NCBI GenBank assembly: GCA_934488615.1
Contig: CAKSSJ010000023.1
Coordinates: 1 to 36,702, forward strand
Length of the DNA: 36,702 nt
DNA from: an uncultured Eubacteriales bacterium
GTDB lineage: Bacteria > Bacillota > Clostridia > Oscillospirales > Acutalibacteraceae
Direction of reading: 5' to 3'
Both the position numbers and the translations under genes were made by a program. This document shows, in pieces, positions 7,787 to 14,518 of the stretch; position 1 is the stretch's first letter, and every line of letters begins with the position of its first letter. A model generated the notes under the pieces. That model did not search any database and was not told the DNA's origin. It was given only the letters and a program-made list of their open reading frames with translations.

Positions 7787-7815
7787 ATAGTAGCACGTTA
7801 GCACGCTAAAGTCAA
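7787..7815 (-). promoter_or_regulatory. Promoter and palindromic operator of the amino-acid importer
   Basis: Minus strand -35 TTGACT (7810-7815), 17-bp spacer, -10 TACTAT (7787-7792). The spacer contains TTAGCGTGCTAA (7798-7809), a 5-bp inverted repeat with a 2-bp centre. The half-site TAGCACG recurs next to it at 7791-7797. A repressor bound here would block RNA polymerase. Confidence 0.6.
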
Positions 7816-7861
7816 GAGTTTTTTTGAAAAAATTTCAATTTTTTTTAAATTTTTTAATTTA

Positions 7862-7899
7862 ACCGCCGATTTACTGAAAAAACGCTCATTTTCGGCGGT
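7862..7899 (-). terminator. Probable terminator of the 88-residue gene
   Basis: ACCGCCGA (7862-7869) pairs with TCGGCGGT (7892-7899). The minus strand continues TAAATTAAAAAATTT and the plus strand continues TATTTTTCC, so it could act in either direction. The loop is long (22 nt). Confidence 0.45.
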
Positions 7900-7945
7900 A
7901 TTTTTCCGTCTGAACGCGCTTTCTCAATGAATCGGCGGTCAAAAA

Positions 7946-8212
7946 TTACTTTATTTTGTATTTTTCTTTAAAATCGGCAACTATTTGAGCCTCTTCCTTT
8001 TCGGTTTTCACCGTCTTAACGTATTTGTAAACAAAGAAGCCTGCCAAAAGGAACCATAGAACGGTGAGCATATACCAAACACCGTTTGAGTAGATCTCAT
8101 GCTCAACGATCAAAAGAACGATTGAAAACGCTCCTGCAAGAACTCCGAGAGCCGCAAATATGATGTAAAGTACCTTTTTATTGATGATATCCGAGAGTTT
8201 TTCCTTCTCCAT
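7946..8212 (-). CDS. Small membrane protein, unknown function
   Basis: 88 residues from the ATG at 8212 (MEKEKLSD), chosen for GGAGG 7 nt upstream. Two hydrophobic helices at about 15-36 (VLYIIFAALGVLAGAFSIVLL) and 43-65 (WYMLTVLWFLLAGFFVYKYV) are followed by a charged cytoplasmic tail (KTVKTEKEEAQIVADFKEKYKIK). I do not recognise the family. It has its own promoter at 8251-8279, so it is probably a genuine single-gene unit. Confidence 0.7.
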   Translation of the reverse strand: MEKEKLSDIINKKVLYIIFAALGVLAGAFSIVLLIVEHEIYSNGVWYMLTVLWFLLAGFFVYKYVKTVKTEKEEAQIVADFKEKYKIK

Positions 8213-8250
8213 ATCAACACCTCCGTGTGTGTTTAGTAATCTCTGACTTA

Positions 8251-8279
8251 ATTCTAACATATATAAATGTATTTTGCAA
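8251..8279 (-). promoter_or_regulatory. Sigma-A promoter of the 88-residue gene
   Basis: Minus strand -35 TTGCAA (8274-8279), 17-bp spacer, -10 TAGAAT (8251-8256). It sits directly after the stop codon (8283-8285) of the frameshifted gene upstream. Confidence 0.65.
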
Positions 8280-8282
8280 TAT

Positions 8283-8824
8283 TTAATGCTGCACATATTT
8301 TGATATAAGTATAAACATTATCATTATCGTAATTATAACTAATGCCGCTATAATTTTTTTCTTTGAGCCTTTCTTGTTTTCACTTTTCGTGGATATATGA
8401 ATATCAGCATGATCAACATTGAATGTTTTTTCGTTATAATAATTCCTGTACTCGATATCCTGTACACTTTTTTAAACGATGAAGTCTGATTGTACTTACC
8501 CAACCTTTCAAGCTGAGAAATAGGATCCGTAGACGCGAAAATTTGATTATAAAATTTTTGAATAAATTCAATATCATCATATGTGCATATACCTGTGGTA
8601 TTTACTTCGTGTGCAATTTGCGATCTTAACCAACGGATATTCTTTAGAGACTTATAAACTCTATGCCATGATTTAACGGCTTTTTGTCCGATATAATCAT
8701 TATCTTCCATATCTTTAATATATGTTGAAATTCCGTATTTGTCGTTATATATATCCGAACACAGTTTGTCAAGCTTTTTGTATTCTTCAAAAAAGAGGTT
8801 ATCGGTTTCGGTCACTTTTACCAC
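8283..8824 (-). pseudogene. HEPN-like (DUF6548-like) protein with C-terminal membrane anchor, frameshifted
   Basis: The open frame from the ATG at 8824 gives 158 residues and ends at 8348. After the six-A run (complement of 8468-8473) the frame loses sense. The -1 frame then reads VQDIEYRNYYNEKTFNVDHA, a Lys-rich stretch, and a clean transmembrane helix (IIAALVIITIMIMFILI) before a stop at 8283-8285. One extra A would give a protein of about 180 residues. The N-terminal part contains NIRWLRSQIAHEV, an R-x4-H motif as in HEPN domains, and resembles what I remember of the DUF6548 family. The start overlaps the upstream phosphatase gene by 26 nt. Sequencing error, mutation or programmed slippage are all possible. 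Confidence 0.6.
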
Positions 8825-9446
8825 TCCTATTTTTTATCAGCTTTAATATATCCCTGAACGAGTCAAATTTATAATCGTAACCGTCAACCGTTCCGAAGCC
8901 GTAGGCGGCAAAGCCGAACGGAATTCCCGCAAGCACAGCGGCATTCCTGTCACCCTGAGTGTCGCCGATATAAAGCGGTTTTTTAAAGCCGTGCTTTGCG
9001 ATCATCTTTTTTATATTTTCGCCCTTTGAAAGCGTTTCGGGGTCCTCAAAAGCAGTGCCGCAGAAATATTTGCCGAGCTTGTGATAGGAAAGAAATGCGT
9101 CCATGTAGCTCTCCTGGCAGTTGCTTACAATGTACAGCTTAAAATGTTTGCACAATTCGGCGAGTGTTTCTTCAACGCCGTCATAGAGAATTCCGCCGCG
9201 TTCTCTCAGCTCGCCGACGCAGGCAACCGTCGCATCATCAAAAAACTGCGCCGCCAAAGCCTTGTCCAGGTCGGGAAAAAGCTTGTTCATCAGGTCTATT
9301 TTATTAAGCCCCATAACTGAGCGAATTTGCCCGTCGGTCGGGAGCGGAAGCTTATATTCCTCGGCAACCCTCTGCCACGATGATGTTATGCAATTCATGG
9401 AGCTCCATAGGGTTCCGTCAAGATCAAATCCAATGCTGTCAAACAT
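8799..9446 (-). CDS. HAD-family phosphatase (phosphoglycolate phosphatase-like)
   Basis: A 215-residue HAD hydrolase. Motif I is GFDLDGTLW (nucleophile Asp near residue 8, acid/base Asp near 10), motif II is YIVSNCQ, the motif III lysine lies in TLSKGENIKKMI, and motif IV is PLYIGDTQGDRNAAVLAG. The alpha-helical cap between residues 15 and 90 fits subclass I, as in phosphoglycolate and beta-phosphoglucomutase enzymes. The substrate is uncertain. The ATG at 9446 follows GGAGGTG and a promoter at 9471-9499. Confidence 0.9.
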   Translation of the reverse strand: MFDSIGFDLDGTLWSSMNCITSSWQRVAEEYKLPLPTDGQIRSVMGLNKIDLMNKLFPDLDKALAAQFFDDATVACVGELRERGGILYDGVEETLAELCKHFKLYIVSNCQESYMDAFLSYHKLGKYFCGTAFEDPETLSKGENIKKMIAKHGFKKPLYIGDTQGDRNAAVLAGIPFGFAAYGFGTVDGYDYKFDSFRDILKLIKNRSGKSDRNR

Positions 9447-9470
9447 AATGCCACCTCCGTGTATACAAAT

Positions 9471-9499
9471 ATAATACAGATTTTTTGCCGCCGTGTCAA
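9471..9499 (-). promoter_or_regulatory. Sigma-A promoter of the HAD gene
   Basis: Minus strand -35 TTGACA (9494-9499), 17-bp spacer, -10 TATTAT (9471-9476). It shows that the HAD unit is separate from the repeat RNA that terminates at 10081. Confidence 0.75.
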
Positions 9500-10060
9500 A
9501 TGAATGTTTATAGAGGTGTTGAGCGAAGGAAAGTCAGATGGAACTCCCCCGTCTTTTAGTAAGGACATCAATCGGTCTTACGCTTATATTTCCATCAAAC
9601 CTTGACGGATGTGCAATGCACGCTCCTACTAAATCAAATTCAATTTCATTAAACTTTTAAATGCTTTGTAACGCAAAGTAACCGATTTTTTTCACTCTTC
9701 TCTTTTATCTTTTCTCTCAGAACAAACCCCTCAGTCACGGACGAGCCGCGACAGCGTCTCGCTGCGGCTCGGTCACGCTCCGGCTCTGAACGTCCACCGG
9801 ACGTTCATTCACTACCGTCGCGCCGCTTCGCTACCCTACAGGGGAGCCGAGAGATTTGTACAAACTTTTCCTTGCCTCCCATGCAGGGGAGGTGTTGAGC
9901 GAAGCGAAACGGAGGGGTTATTTTGAGATAAGGAAGAATAGAGAAAAAGGTTTTTATTTCAACGCTTTGCATCGCAAAGCCACCTTTTCTCTTCACTTTT
10001 CACTCTTCTCTTTTCTCTTGACCTTACCCCCTCCCCAAACCATCACAACAGCGGAGCATT
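9500..10060. repeat. Dispersed extragenic repeats, copy 2 (cluster)
   Basis: No gene is visible here. A long tail module spans about 9725-9853: CCTCAGTCAC, GACAGCGTCTCG, TGCGGCTCGGTCAC, GTCCACCGGAC and GCTTCGCTACCCT, then AGGGGAGCCGAG. It is nearly identical to 22752-22863. A head module spans 9870-9920 (CTTGCCTCCC, TGCAGGGGAGGTGTTGAGCG, AGCGAAACGGAGGGGTT) and matches 22681-22730. A shorter fragment lies around 9510-9540. The order of head and tail is reversed relative to the copy at 22681. Confidence 0.75.
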
Positions 10061-10080
10061 GCTTAACGGGAACAGCAAGC

Positions 10081-10111
10081 AAAAAAAGCGGCCATCGGAT
10101 TGATGACCGCT
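10081..10111 (-). terminator. Intrinsic terminator of the repeat RNA
   Basis: On the minus strand, AGCGGTCATC pairs with GATGGCCGCT (10 bp, one G-U) across the loop AATCC and is followed by seven Ts. The nearest transcription that can use it is the unit initiated at 11059-11087. Confidence 0.85.
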
Positions 10112-10132
10112 GAATTATTTACTGTATTTCGG

Positions 10133-10785
10133 ACTCACACCTTTTCATATTACTATGAGTTATGATTAAGTGTACATGTCACTCACTCTCTTCTGAGTAA
10201 ATTTTGTTTAGTTTAAAGCTTTAATGAAACATCGTACTCACTCTCTCAATTTATTAACCAAAAGAATTTTACGTTTTCATCGGACTCACTCTCTCTTAAT
10301 AAAATTGGGTTTGTCTTAAACTTTAATAAAACATCTTAACTCACTCTCTCAATGTTAATTGGGAAAAGATTTAACTGTTCTTCGGACTCACGCTTTCATA
10401 ATAAATTTTGGTCTGAGTTAAGTCTTAAAGAAACATTGCACTCACTCTCTCAATTTTAATTGATGAAGAAAATCTAACCTATGCCTTTGGACTCACGCTT
10501 TCTTAATTTATTTGGCATAATGCCTGTTATTGTTATCTCTTGCGAGATTCAATTACCTGTTCTTCGGACTCACGCCTTTTCAAGTTATTTTTTGTTATTT
10601 TGAAGCTTTAATAAAACATCTTACTCACTCTCTCAAGTTTATTTGATTTCAAAAATAAGATTTTATTAAATTTCTTCTTACTTGATACTAAGAAGGATTT
10701 TCCTTACCTGTACATTTCAACTCACTCTTTCAATCTTTATGGAGGGGGTCAATTAACTGTACTTGATACTCACCTTTCCTTGGGT
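10133..10785 (-). repeat. Tandem array of GUGAGU-core repeats
   Basis: On the plus strand ACTCAC begins at 10133, 10181, 10236, 10284, 10339, 10386, 10440, 10491, 10568, 10623, 10720 and 10768. A diverged copy, ACTCGC, lies at 10978. Gaps are 48, 55, 48, 55, 47, 54, 51, 77, 55, 97 and 48. The long gaps look like insertions or a lost unit: the 77 gap carries an extra ATCTC/GAGAT hairpin, and the 97 gap a CTTCTTA/TAAGAAG hairpin. Sequence between cores is A/T-rich and partly conserved within each subtype. Confidence 0.85.
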
Positions 10786-10920
10786 TTTACGGTGATTGAG
10801 CTTTCATGCTCTCCTTCTATGTCATGTGGGCGTTCCCACTACTCCGCGATGCCGAGTGTTTAGAATCTTTACTCTTTATCAATTATTCATTTGGCTTTGT
10901 CGTGCCCTCTTATTTCAGAT

Positions 10921-10974
10921 TCAACAGATTCGGATGGCGGCCATATTAAATTGTGTTTCATCTGATAGGTTCAT
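10921..10974 (-). CDS. Possible 17-residue peptide at the head of the repeat RNA
   Basis: The ATG complement at 10972-10974 has GGGAGG exactly 8 nt upstream and reads MNLSDETQFNMAAIRIC before TGA. The ribosome binding site and the bases before the ATG are the first, diverged repeat unit (GGGAGGCGAGTCCA). It may be a real leader peptide or simply the ancestral form of the repeat. No homologue is recognised. Confidence 0.35.
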   Translation of the reverse strand: MNLSDETQFNMAAIRIC

Positions 10975-11058
10975 TGGACTCGCCTCCCTTTCATTTATTT
11001 GGGAAACCCTTGCTGTTTTGCTTGCTTTTGTTTTTGTTGTTTCCCTTTGTTCACCTAT

Positions 11059-11087
11059 ATATTAGCACGGGTTTTATGGTTTGTCAA
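11059..11087 (-). promoter_or_regulatory. Sigma-A promoter of the repeat RNA
   Basis: Minus strand -35 TTGACA (11082-11087), 17-bp spacer, -10 TAATAT (11059-11064). It faces away from the DUF1292 gene promoter at 11146, making a divergent pair. Confidence 0.85.
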
Positions 11088-11145
11088 TAGTTTTTTTGAA
11101 AAATCTTGAAAATTTTTATAAAATTTGACTTAATTGCATTTTCAC

Positions 11146-11174
11146 TTGACTATTAACTAAAATGCGGTTAAAAT
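11146..11174 (+). promoter_or_regulatory. Sigma-A promoter of the DUF1292 gene
   Basis: -35 TTGACT (11146-11151), 17-bp spacer, -10 TAAAAT (11169-11174), about 35 bp before the start codon at 11209. Confidence 0.8.
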
Positions 11175-11208
11175 ATATTTATATGAAAACCACACGGAGG
11201 ACGCAAAA

Positions 11209-11508
11209 ATGGCTGAAGAATACAATCCCGACATCGTCAGCGTAGTTGACGAGAACGGTGAAGAACATATTTTTGAAGAGCTTGACAGGATCGAAACCGA
11301 TGACGCACGCTATGTCGCTCTTCTCCCCGTCTATGACGACGCTGAGGATATCCTTGAGGACGACGGCGAAATAATCCTTCTCAAGGTTGAGGAGGAAGCG
11401 AACGGCGACACATATCTTTGCCCGATCGAAAACGCAAAGGAATTTGATGAGGTTCAGGCAATTTTTGAAGAAAGACTCCAGGATCTCTTCAACGAGGACG
11501 AGGAATAA
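11209..11508 (+). CDS. DUF1292 family protein (YrzB-like)
   Basis: A 99-residue, strongly acidic protein with no membrane segment. The pattern IVSVVDENGEEHIFEELDRIETDDARYVALLPVYDD...DGEIILLKVEEEANGDTYLCPIENAKEFDEVQAIFEE fits DUF1292, a small conserved Firmicutes family of unknown role often found near alaS, yrrK and yrzL. GGAGG precedes the ATG by 8 nt. The 6S RNA follows within 20 bases and may be read from the same promoter or from one inside the gene end. Confidence 0.88.
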   Translation: MAEEYNPDIVSVVDENGEEHIFEELDRIETDDARYVALLPVYDDAEDILEDDGEIILLKVEEEANGDTYLCPIENAKEFDEVQAIFEERLQDLFNEDEE

Positions 11509-11523
11509 TTAAAATTTAAACAC

Positions 11524-11712
11524 AGCCCTGCCTTGTGCGATAACTTACGGTCCATATTAACCCTACAATTTTATCTAAGGGAGCCCGGCTCCGTACACGG
11601 ATTGCAGACCTCCCGACTTTTTGTCGGACGCTGGGAGCGAGAACTGTATGGGAGGCACCCACCTGCTTTAACCGCAGGTTACTATCGACCGTATCCGGCT
11701 TGGCGGGGTCCA
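11524..11712 (+). ncRNA. ssrS: 6S RNA
   Basis: A roughly 189-nt structured RNA. The terminal stem is CCCUGCC against GGCGGGG, and GCGAUA near the 5' side pairs with UAUCGA near the 3' side. GUAUGGGAGGCACCCACCUG and CCGCAGGUU form a typical 3' hairpin, and long complementary arms surround a large internal bubble. These features and the size fit bacterial 6S RNA, which mimics an open promoter and sequesters sigma-A RNA polymerase. The identification is from pattern memory and no covariance search was run. No U-rich terminator follows directly. Confidence 0.75.
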
Positions 11713-11729
11713 AAATAAAGGTGATTTAA

Positions 11730-12416
11730 TTGATAAGAGTTGTCAGAGCGAACGTGCTTGACATTGTTCCGCTGGAGGTCGGCTTTATCTATGCTCAAAA
11801 GACGCGGCTTTCCAACGGTCAGGACACGGTTGCTTTTTATGTATATGATCAGGACGGCGACAGAACGCTGCCCGTTAAAATAAAAACATATCTTGAGGCA
11901 AAATTCGGATTTCAGTACCGAGAGATTGCCAAAAAGCTCGGTAACTACATAGCCTGCGATTCCGCCGTGCTCAAAAGCAACGGCGTTGTTACCCTGTTTG
12001 ATGACGGAAACATGAACATTTTCGATTCGAACGGTGACGTTGCAATGCAGGAGAAGCTCGTTTACCAGAACTGCCCTATCAGAAGCCTTGCGCTTGACGG
12101 AACCTGCTTTTGGTGCGTTGTGCCCGACAGAAATTCGATCGTAAAATTTTCCCCGATCGAAAAGAGGGTTCTTCTGAGGATCGGCGGCGGCGCTTCGGTT
12201 GCGTTCATGCGTCCGATCTCCGTTTTCAAGAATAAGGACAAGCTTTTTGTCTGCAACGAAGCGACGAATTCGATCAGAACGATTAGCCTCAAGGACTATT
12301 CGGTCAACGACTATATGAAGTTCAAGGAGCCCTTAAAGAAGTATTTCAAGGTCGGCTTTTTTGAATATGTCGTCCTTGAATCCGGCGTTTACTGCCTTGA
12401 GGAAAAGGATAAGTAA
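11730..12416 (+). CDS. Unknown 228-residue protein, possible beta-repeat fold
   Basis: Start is TTG at 11730 with AAAGGTGA upstream. No signal peptide or membrane helix is seen. The sequence alternates short beta-like hydrophobic stretches with turns (VVTLFDDGNMNIFDSNGD, IRSLALDGTCFWCVVPDRNSIVKFSP, FKNKDKLFVCNEATNSIRTISLKDY), as in beta-propeller or NHL-like repeats, but the protein is too short for a whole propeller. I do not recognise it. It follows the 6S RNA by 18 bp and could be co-transcribed. Confidence 0.75.
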   Translation: MIRVVRANVLDIVPLEVGFIYAQKTRLSNGQDTVAFYVYDQDGDRTLPVKIKTYLEAKFGFQYREIAKKLGNYIACDSAVLKSNGVVTLFDDGNMNIFDSNGDVAMQEKLVYQNCPIRSLALDGTCFWCVVPDRNSIVKFSPIEKRVLLRIGGGASVAFMRPISVFKNKDKLFVCNEATNSIRTISLKDYSVNDYMKFKEPLKKYFKVGFFEYVVLESGVYCLEEKDK

Positions 12417-12457
12417 CAGAAATTAAAAGCAATTATATGGAAAGAAGCACCTTTAAA

Positions 12458-12930
12458 TGAACTGCCCCAAATTGAGCAGACAGTACAAAAAAGCCTACTT
12501 GAAGTAGAAAATTAAATTTTAAGCAACAAACTGATTTCGTTTTTCAAGCGGAGTCAGTTTTGTTTTAGTTTGAATACGGTAGTTGTTGTAGAAGTTGATG
12601 TATTCGGATATGATGAGGCGAGCCTCATCATATCCGGAAATTTTAACTCTTTGGACACGCTCTGCTTAGAGAATTGAAAAGATATTTTCGGCTAAAGCAT
12701 TATCATATGGATTACCATGCCTTAACATTGATGGTGTTATGCCGTATGATTATGTTAGCGTAAAATATTCATGTGAGACATATTGTGCGCCTTGGTCACT
12801 GTTGAGCTGCAACTCCGCAGTGGCATTTTCTTTTTTGCATGGCTTTTTAATGGTATCAAGCACAAGTTTAACTGTCATATCTTTTGACATTTGATACGCA
12901 AGTTTGATAAAGTATGTTTATGTGCAGAAA
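12458..12930 (-). mobile_element. Remnant of an IS3-family (IS150-like) element
   Basis: The right end is recognisable as TGAACTGCCCCAAATTGAGC at 12458-12477 followed by AGACAG, matching IS3-type terminal repeats. The 3' half of orfB follows inward. The other end and orfA are missing, and the gene downstream (13068) has its own promoter. No target duplication could be defined. Confidence 0.7.
12519..12925 (-). pseudogene. IS3-family transposase OrfB fragment with in-frame stops
   Basis: A single minus-strand frame reads AYQMSKDMTVKLVLDTIKK, HSDQGAQYVS-like NSDQGAQYVSHEYF, YGITPSMLRHGNPYDNALAE, NIFSIL, then YINFYNNYRIQTKTKLTPLE and a stop at 12519-12521. These are the D-E region and C-terminus of the IS3/IS150 rve integrase domain. 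Two TAA codons interrupt it, one after FTLT and one after FSIL. The 5' half with the first catalytic Asp is absent, so it is inactive. Confidence 0.85.
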
Positions 12931-13004
12931 CTAATTGACTTTCCCATCTGAGACAACGTGATTGCTTAAGAAATTGCATTATACAAAATAATCATCTATG
13001 TTTA

Positions 13005-13034
13005 TTGACAAGGGTATTGCCTCAGTTGTATAAT
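13005..13034 (+). promoter_or_regulatory. Sigma-A promoter of the phosphoesterase gene
   Basis: -35 TTGACA (13005-13010), 18-bp spacer, -10 TATAAT (13029-13034), 33 bp before the ATG. Confidence 0.85.
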
Positions 13035-13067
13035 TGTATGGAATAAAAATACAACGGAGGCAGATCT

Positions 13068-14213
13068 ATGAAAAAAGAGCCCTTGCGTTTTAATAAAGAC
13101 GGAAAGTTTAAAATTATGCTCGTCGGCGATCTTCATGACTACTACGACATGAAAAGCGATAATGCCGCGGCAAAGGTTGACGATACGCTCAATCTTCTCA
13201 CAAAAGCGATAAGCGAGCTGAAGCCCGACCTTGTTATCTATCTCGGCGACAATGCGAGAGCCGCAACGGAGAGCCAGATGAGATCCATCATCAGCCGTAT
13301 CACCTACCCTGTGTCGGTCAATGAGATCCCGTTCGACCTCGTTTTCGGCAACCATGACCGTGAGTGCGATGTTCCGCTTGAAACTCAGCTCAAGCTCTAT
13401 CAGGAGCATGAAAACTGCTATGCATTCAACGCGGATGACAGCATTTCGGGCTGTGGCAACCACAACATAATCATCAAGTCGCATGACGGCGAAAAGGATA
13501 TGTTCAACCTTTGGCTCATTGACAGCCATAATCTTTATGAGGATCGTTCAAAGTCCTACTATGATGTTGTTCACGAGGATCAGCTTGAATGGTACAAAAA
13601 TACTGCCAAGGAGCTGGCAGAGAAAAACGGCGGAAAGCCTATCCCCTCCCTCGTTTTCCAGCACATTCCCGTTCCCGAGGAATATGAGCTTCTCAGAGAA
13701 GCGAAACCCTATGAAAGACTTGACAGCGTTCAGGGTCACAAGACCTACAGCGACAAGTATTATGTCCTCAAGCCGCAGGTTGAGGGCTATCTCGGCGAGG
13801 CACCCGCAGTTCCCGATTTCAACGGCGGCGAGTTTGCCGCATGGAAAGAGACAGGCGACGTTCTCGGCGCATTCTTCGGTCACGACCATATGAATGATTT
13901 TGTCGGCTTCGTTGACGGAATCATGCTCGGTCAGTGCAAAACGGCAAGCTTCCGCGTTTACACGGACGGCTGCCGCCCGGGCGTAAGAATGATCACTCTT
14001 GAAGAGGACAACATTGAAAACGTTCAGACCAAGATGTATCATTTCAAGGACTTCGGGCTCAAGAGCAAGAGCCTTGACCCATACATGAGACACGTTACCG
14101 ACAGGCAGGATATGAAGCTCAAGGTTTACGGCGCGGCGATCGGCACGGTTGCGGCTGTTACTGCGGCGGCTGTTGCGGTAAATAAGGTTTCAAAGGCAAA
14201 AAAGAAGAAATAA
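13068..14213 (+). CDS. Calcineurin-like metallophosphoesterase
   Basis: A 381-residue enzyme with the full metallophosphatase set: MLVGDLHDYY (about 17-26), YLGDNARA (about 63-70), FGNHDRE (about 92-98), FQHIPVP and FGHDHMNDF near residue 275. These bind two metals and hydrolyse a phosphoester. The domain resembles Dcr2/purple-acid-like phosphoesterases. A hydrophobic Ala/Val-rich segment (VYGAAIGTVAAVTAAAVAV) before a Lys-rich C-terminus suggests a tail anchor, unusual for this family. There is no signal peptide, so the catalytic domain is probably cytoplasmic. GGAGG precedes the ATG. A terminator follows at 14223. Confidence 0.88.
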   Translation: MKKEPLRFNKDGKFKIMLVGDLHDYYDMKSDNAAAKVDDTLNLLTKAISELKPDLVIYLGDNARAATESQMRSIISRITYPVSVNEIPFDLVFGNHDRECDVPLETQLKLYQEHENCYAFNADDSISGCGNHNIIIKSHDGEKDMFNLWLIDSHNLYEDRSKSYYDVVHEDQLEWYKNTAKELAEKNGGKPIPSLVFQHIPVPEEYELLREAKPYERLDSVQGHKTYSDKYYVLKPQVEGYLGEAPAVPDFNGGEFAAWKETGDVLGAFFGHDHMNDFVGFVDGIMLGQCKTASFRVYTDGCRPGVRMITLEEDNIENVQTKMYHFKDFGLKSKSLDPYMRHVTDRQDMKLKVYGAAIGTVAAVTAAAVAVNKVSKAKKKK

Positions 14214-14222
14214 TCGGGCATA

Positions 14223-14253
14223 CTAAGACTGAGGCTTCGGCTTCAGTCTTTTT
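14223..14253 (+). terminator. Terminator of the phosphoesterase gene
   Basis: AAGACTGAGGC and a TTCAGTCTT arm form a stem around a TTCGG-type loop, followed by TTTTAG, ten bases after the stop codon. Confidence 0.7.
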
Positions 14254-14329
14254 AGATTTTAGATATTAGACATTAGATTTTAGAGGTGGCCTTAAACGTT
14301 TTAACAGCAAGGAAAGGCTTGAAAATTTT

Positions 14330-14475
14330 CTGCTGACTTTACCCCTGATTGTTAAAAAAGGCAGCTTCGGCGGATTGTGCCGAAGTCGGAAGAGTTAAAA
14401 TAAAACTCATCGAGCTTTTTAAAAACCTCAGTCGGCTTCGCTGACAGCTCCCCTACAGGGGCGCCGAGAGATTTC
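14330..14475. repeat. Dispersed extragenic repeat, copy 3 (fills gap 14254-14518)
   Basis: The tail module CCTCAGTCGGCTTCGCTGACAG...CTCCCCTACAGGGG...GCCGAGAG lies at 14426-14470. It is preceded by TGCTGACTTT at about 14332. Nothing else is recognisable in this gap. Confidence 0.7.
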
Positions 14476-14518
14476 TGCCAACCTAAATACATACTCCAAT
14501 TAAACTTTCGGTGATATT

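Larger units (their letters stand above)
10081..11052 (-). ncRNA. Long repeat-array RNA, about 970 nt, undescribed
   Basis: A complete transcription unit with no gene of normal size. It has a consensus promoter (11059-11087), a leader of about 270 nt with hairpins, twelve copies plus one diverged copy of a GUGAGU-centred repeat, and a strong intrinsic terminator (10081-10111). In RNA sense each unit reads roughly (U)GAGAGAGUGAGU, 12 variable bases, then UAA. Two subtypes alternate. Type A continues CCGAAGAACAG. Type B continues NNNAUGUUUNAUUAAAG. Spacings alternate near 48 and 55 nt (period about 103) over much of the array. No toxin gene, reverse transcriptase or Cas gene is adjacent. The function is unknown. 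Confidence 0.75.

Noticed and set aside
9805..10113. Short ORFs of 63 and 85 codons on both strands
   Set aside because: They read through the dispersed repeat modules and into the repeat-RNA terminator; no ribosome binding site.
10133..10785. CRISPR array
   Set aside because: Only about 12 bases are conserved per unit, the intervening sequences are related to one another and not unique, spacing alternates, and no cas gene is present.
10133..10785. GUGAGU and CAGGUAAG resemble eukaryotic 5' splice sites
   Set aside because: Coincidental in a bacterial genome; there is no partner 3' site and no intron-like gene structure.
10081..11052. Type III toxin-antitoxin RNA (ToxI-like repeats) or retron/DRT RNA
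   Set aside because: Repeat length is similar to ToxI, but no ToxN-like endoribonuclease follows the array (the next gene is a HAD phosphatase with its own promoter) and no reverse transcriptase is nearby.
10796..11065. Plus-strand 89-codon ORF
   Set aside because: No ribosome binding site, composition unlike a protein, and it lies antisense to the promoter and leader of the repeat RNA.
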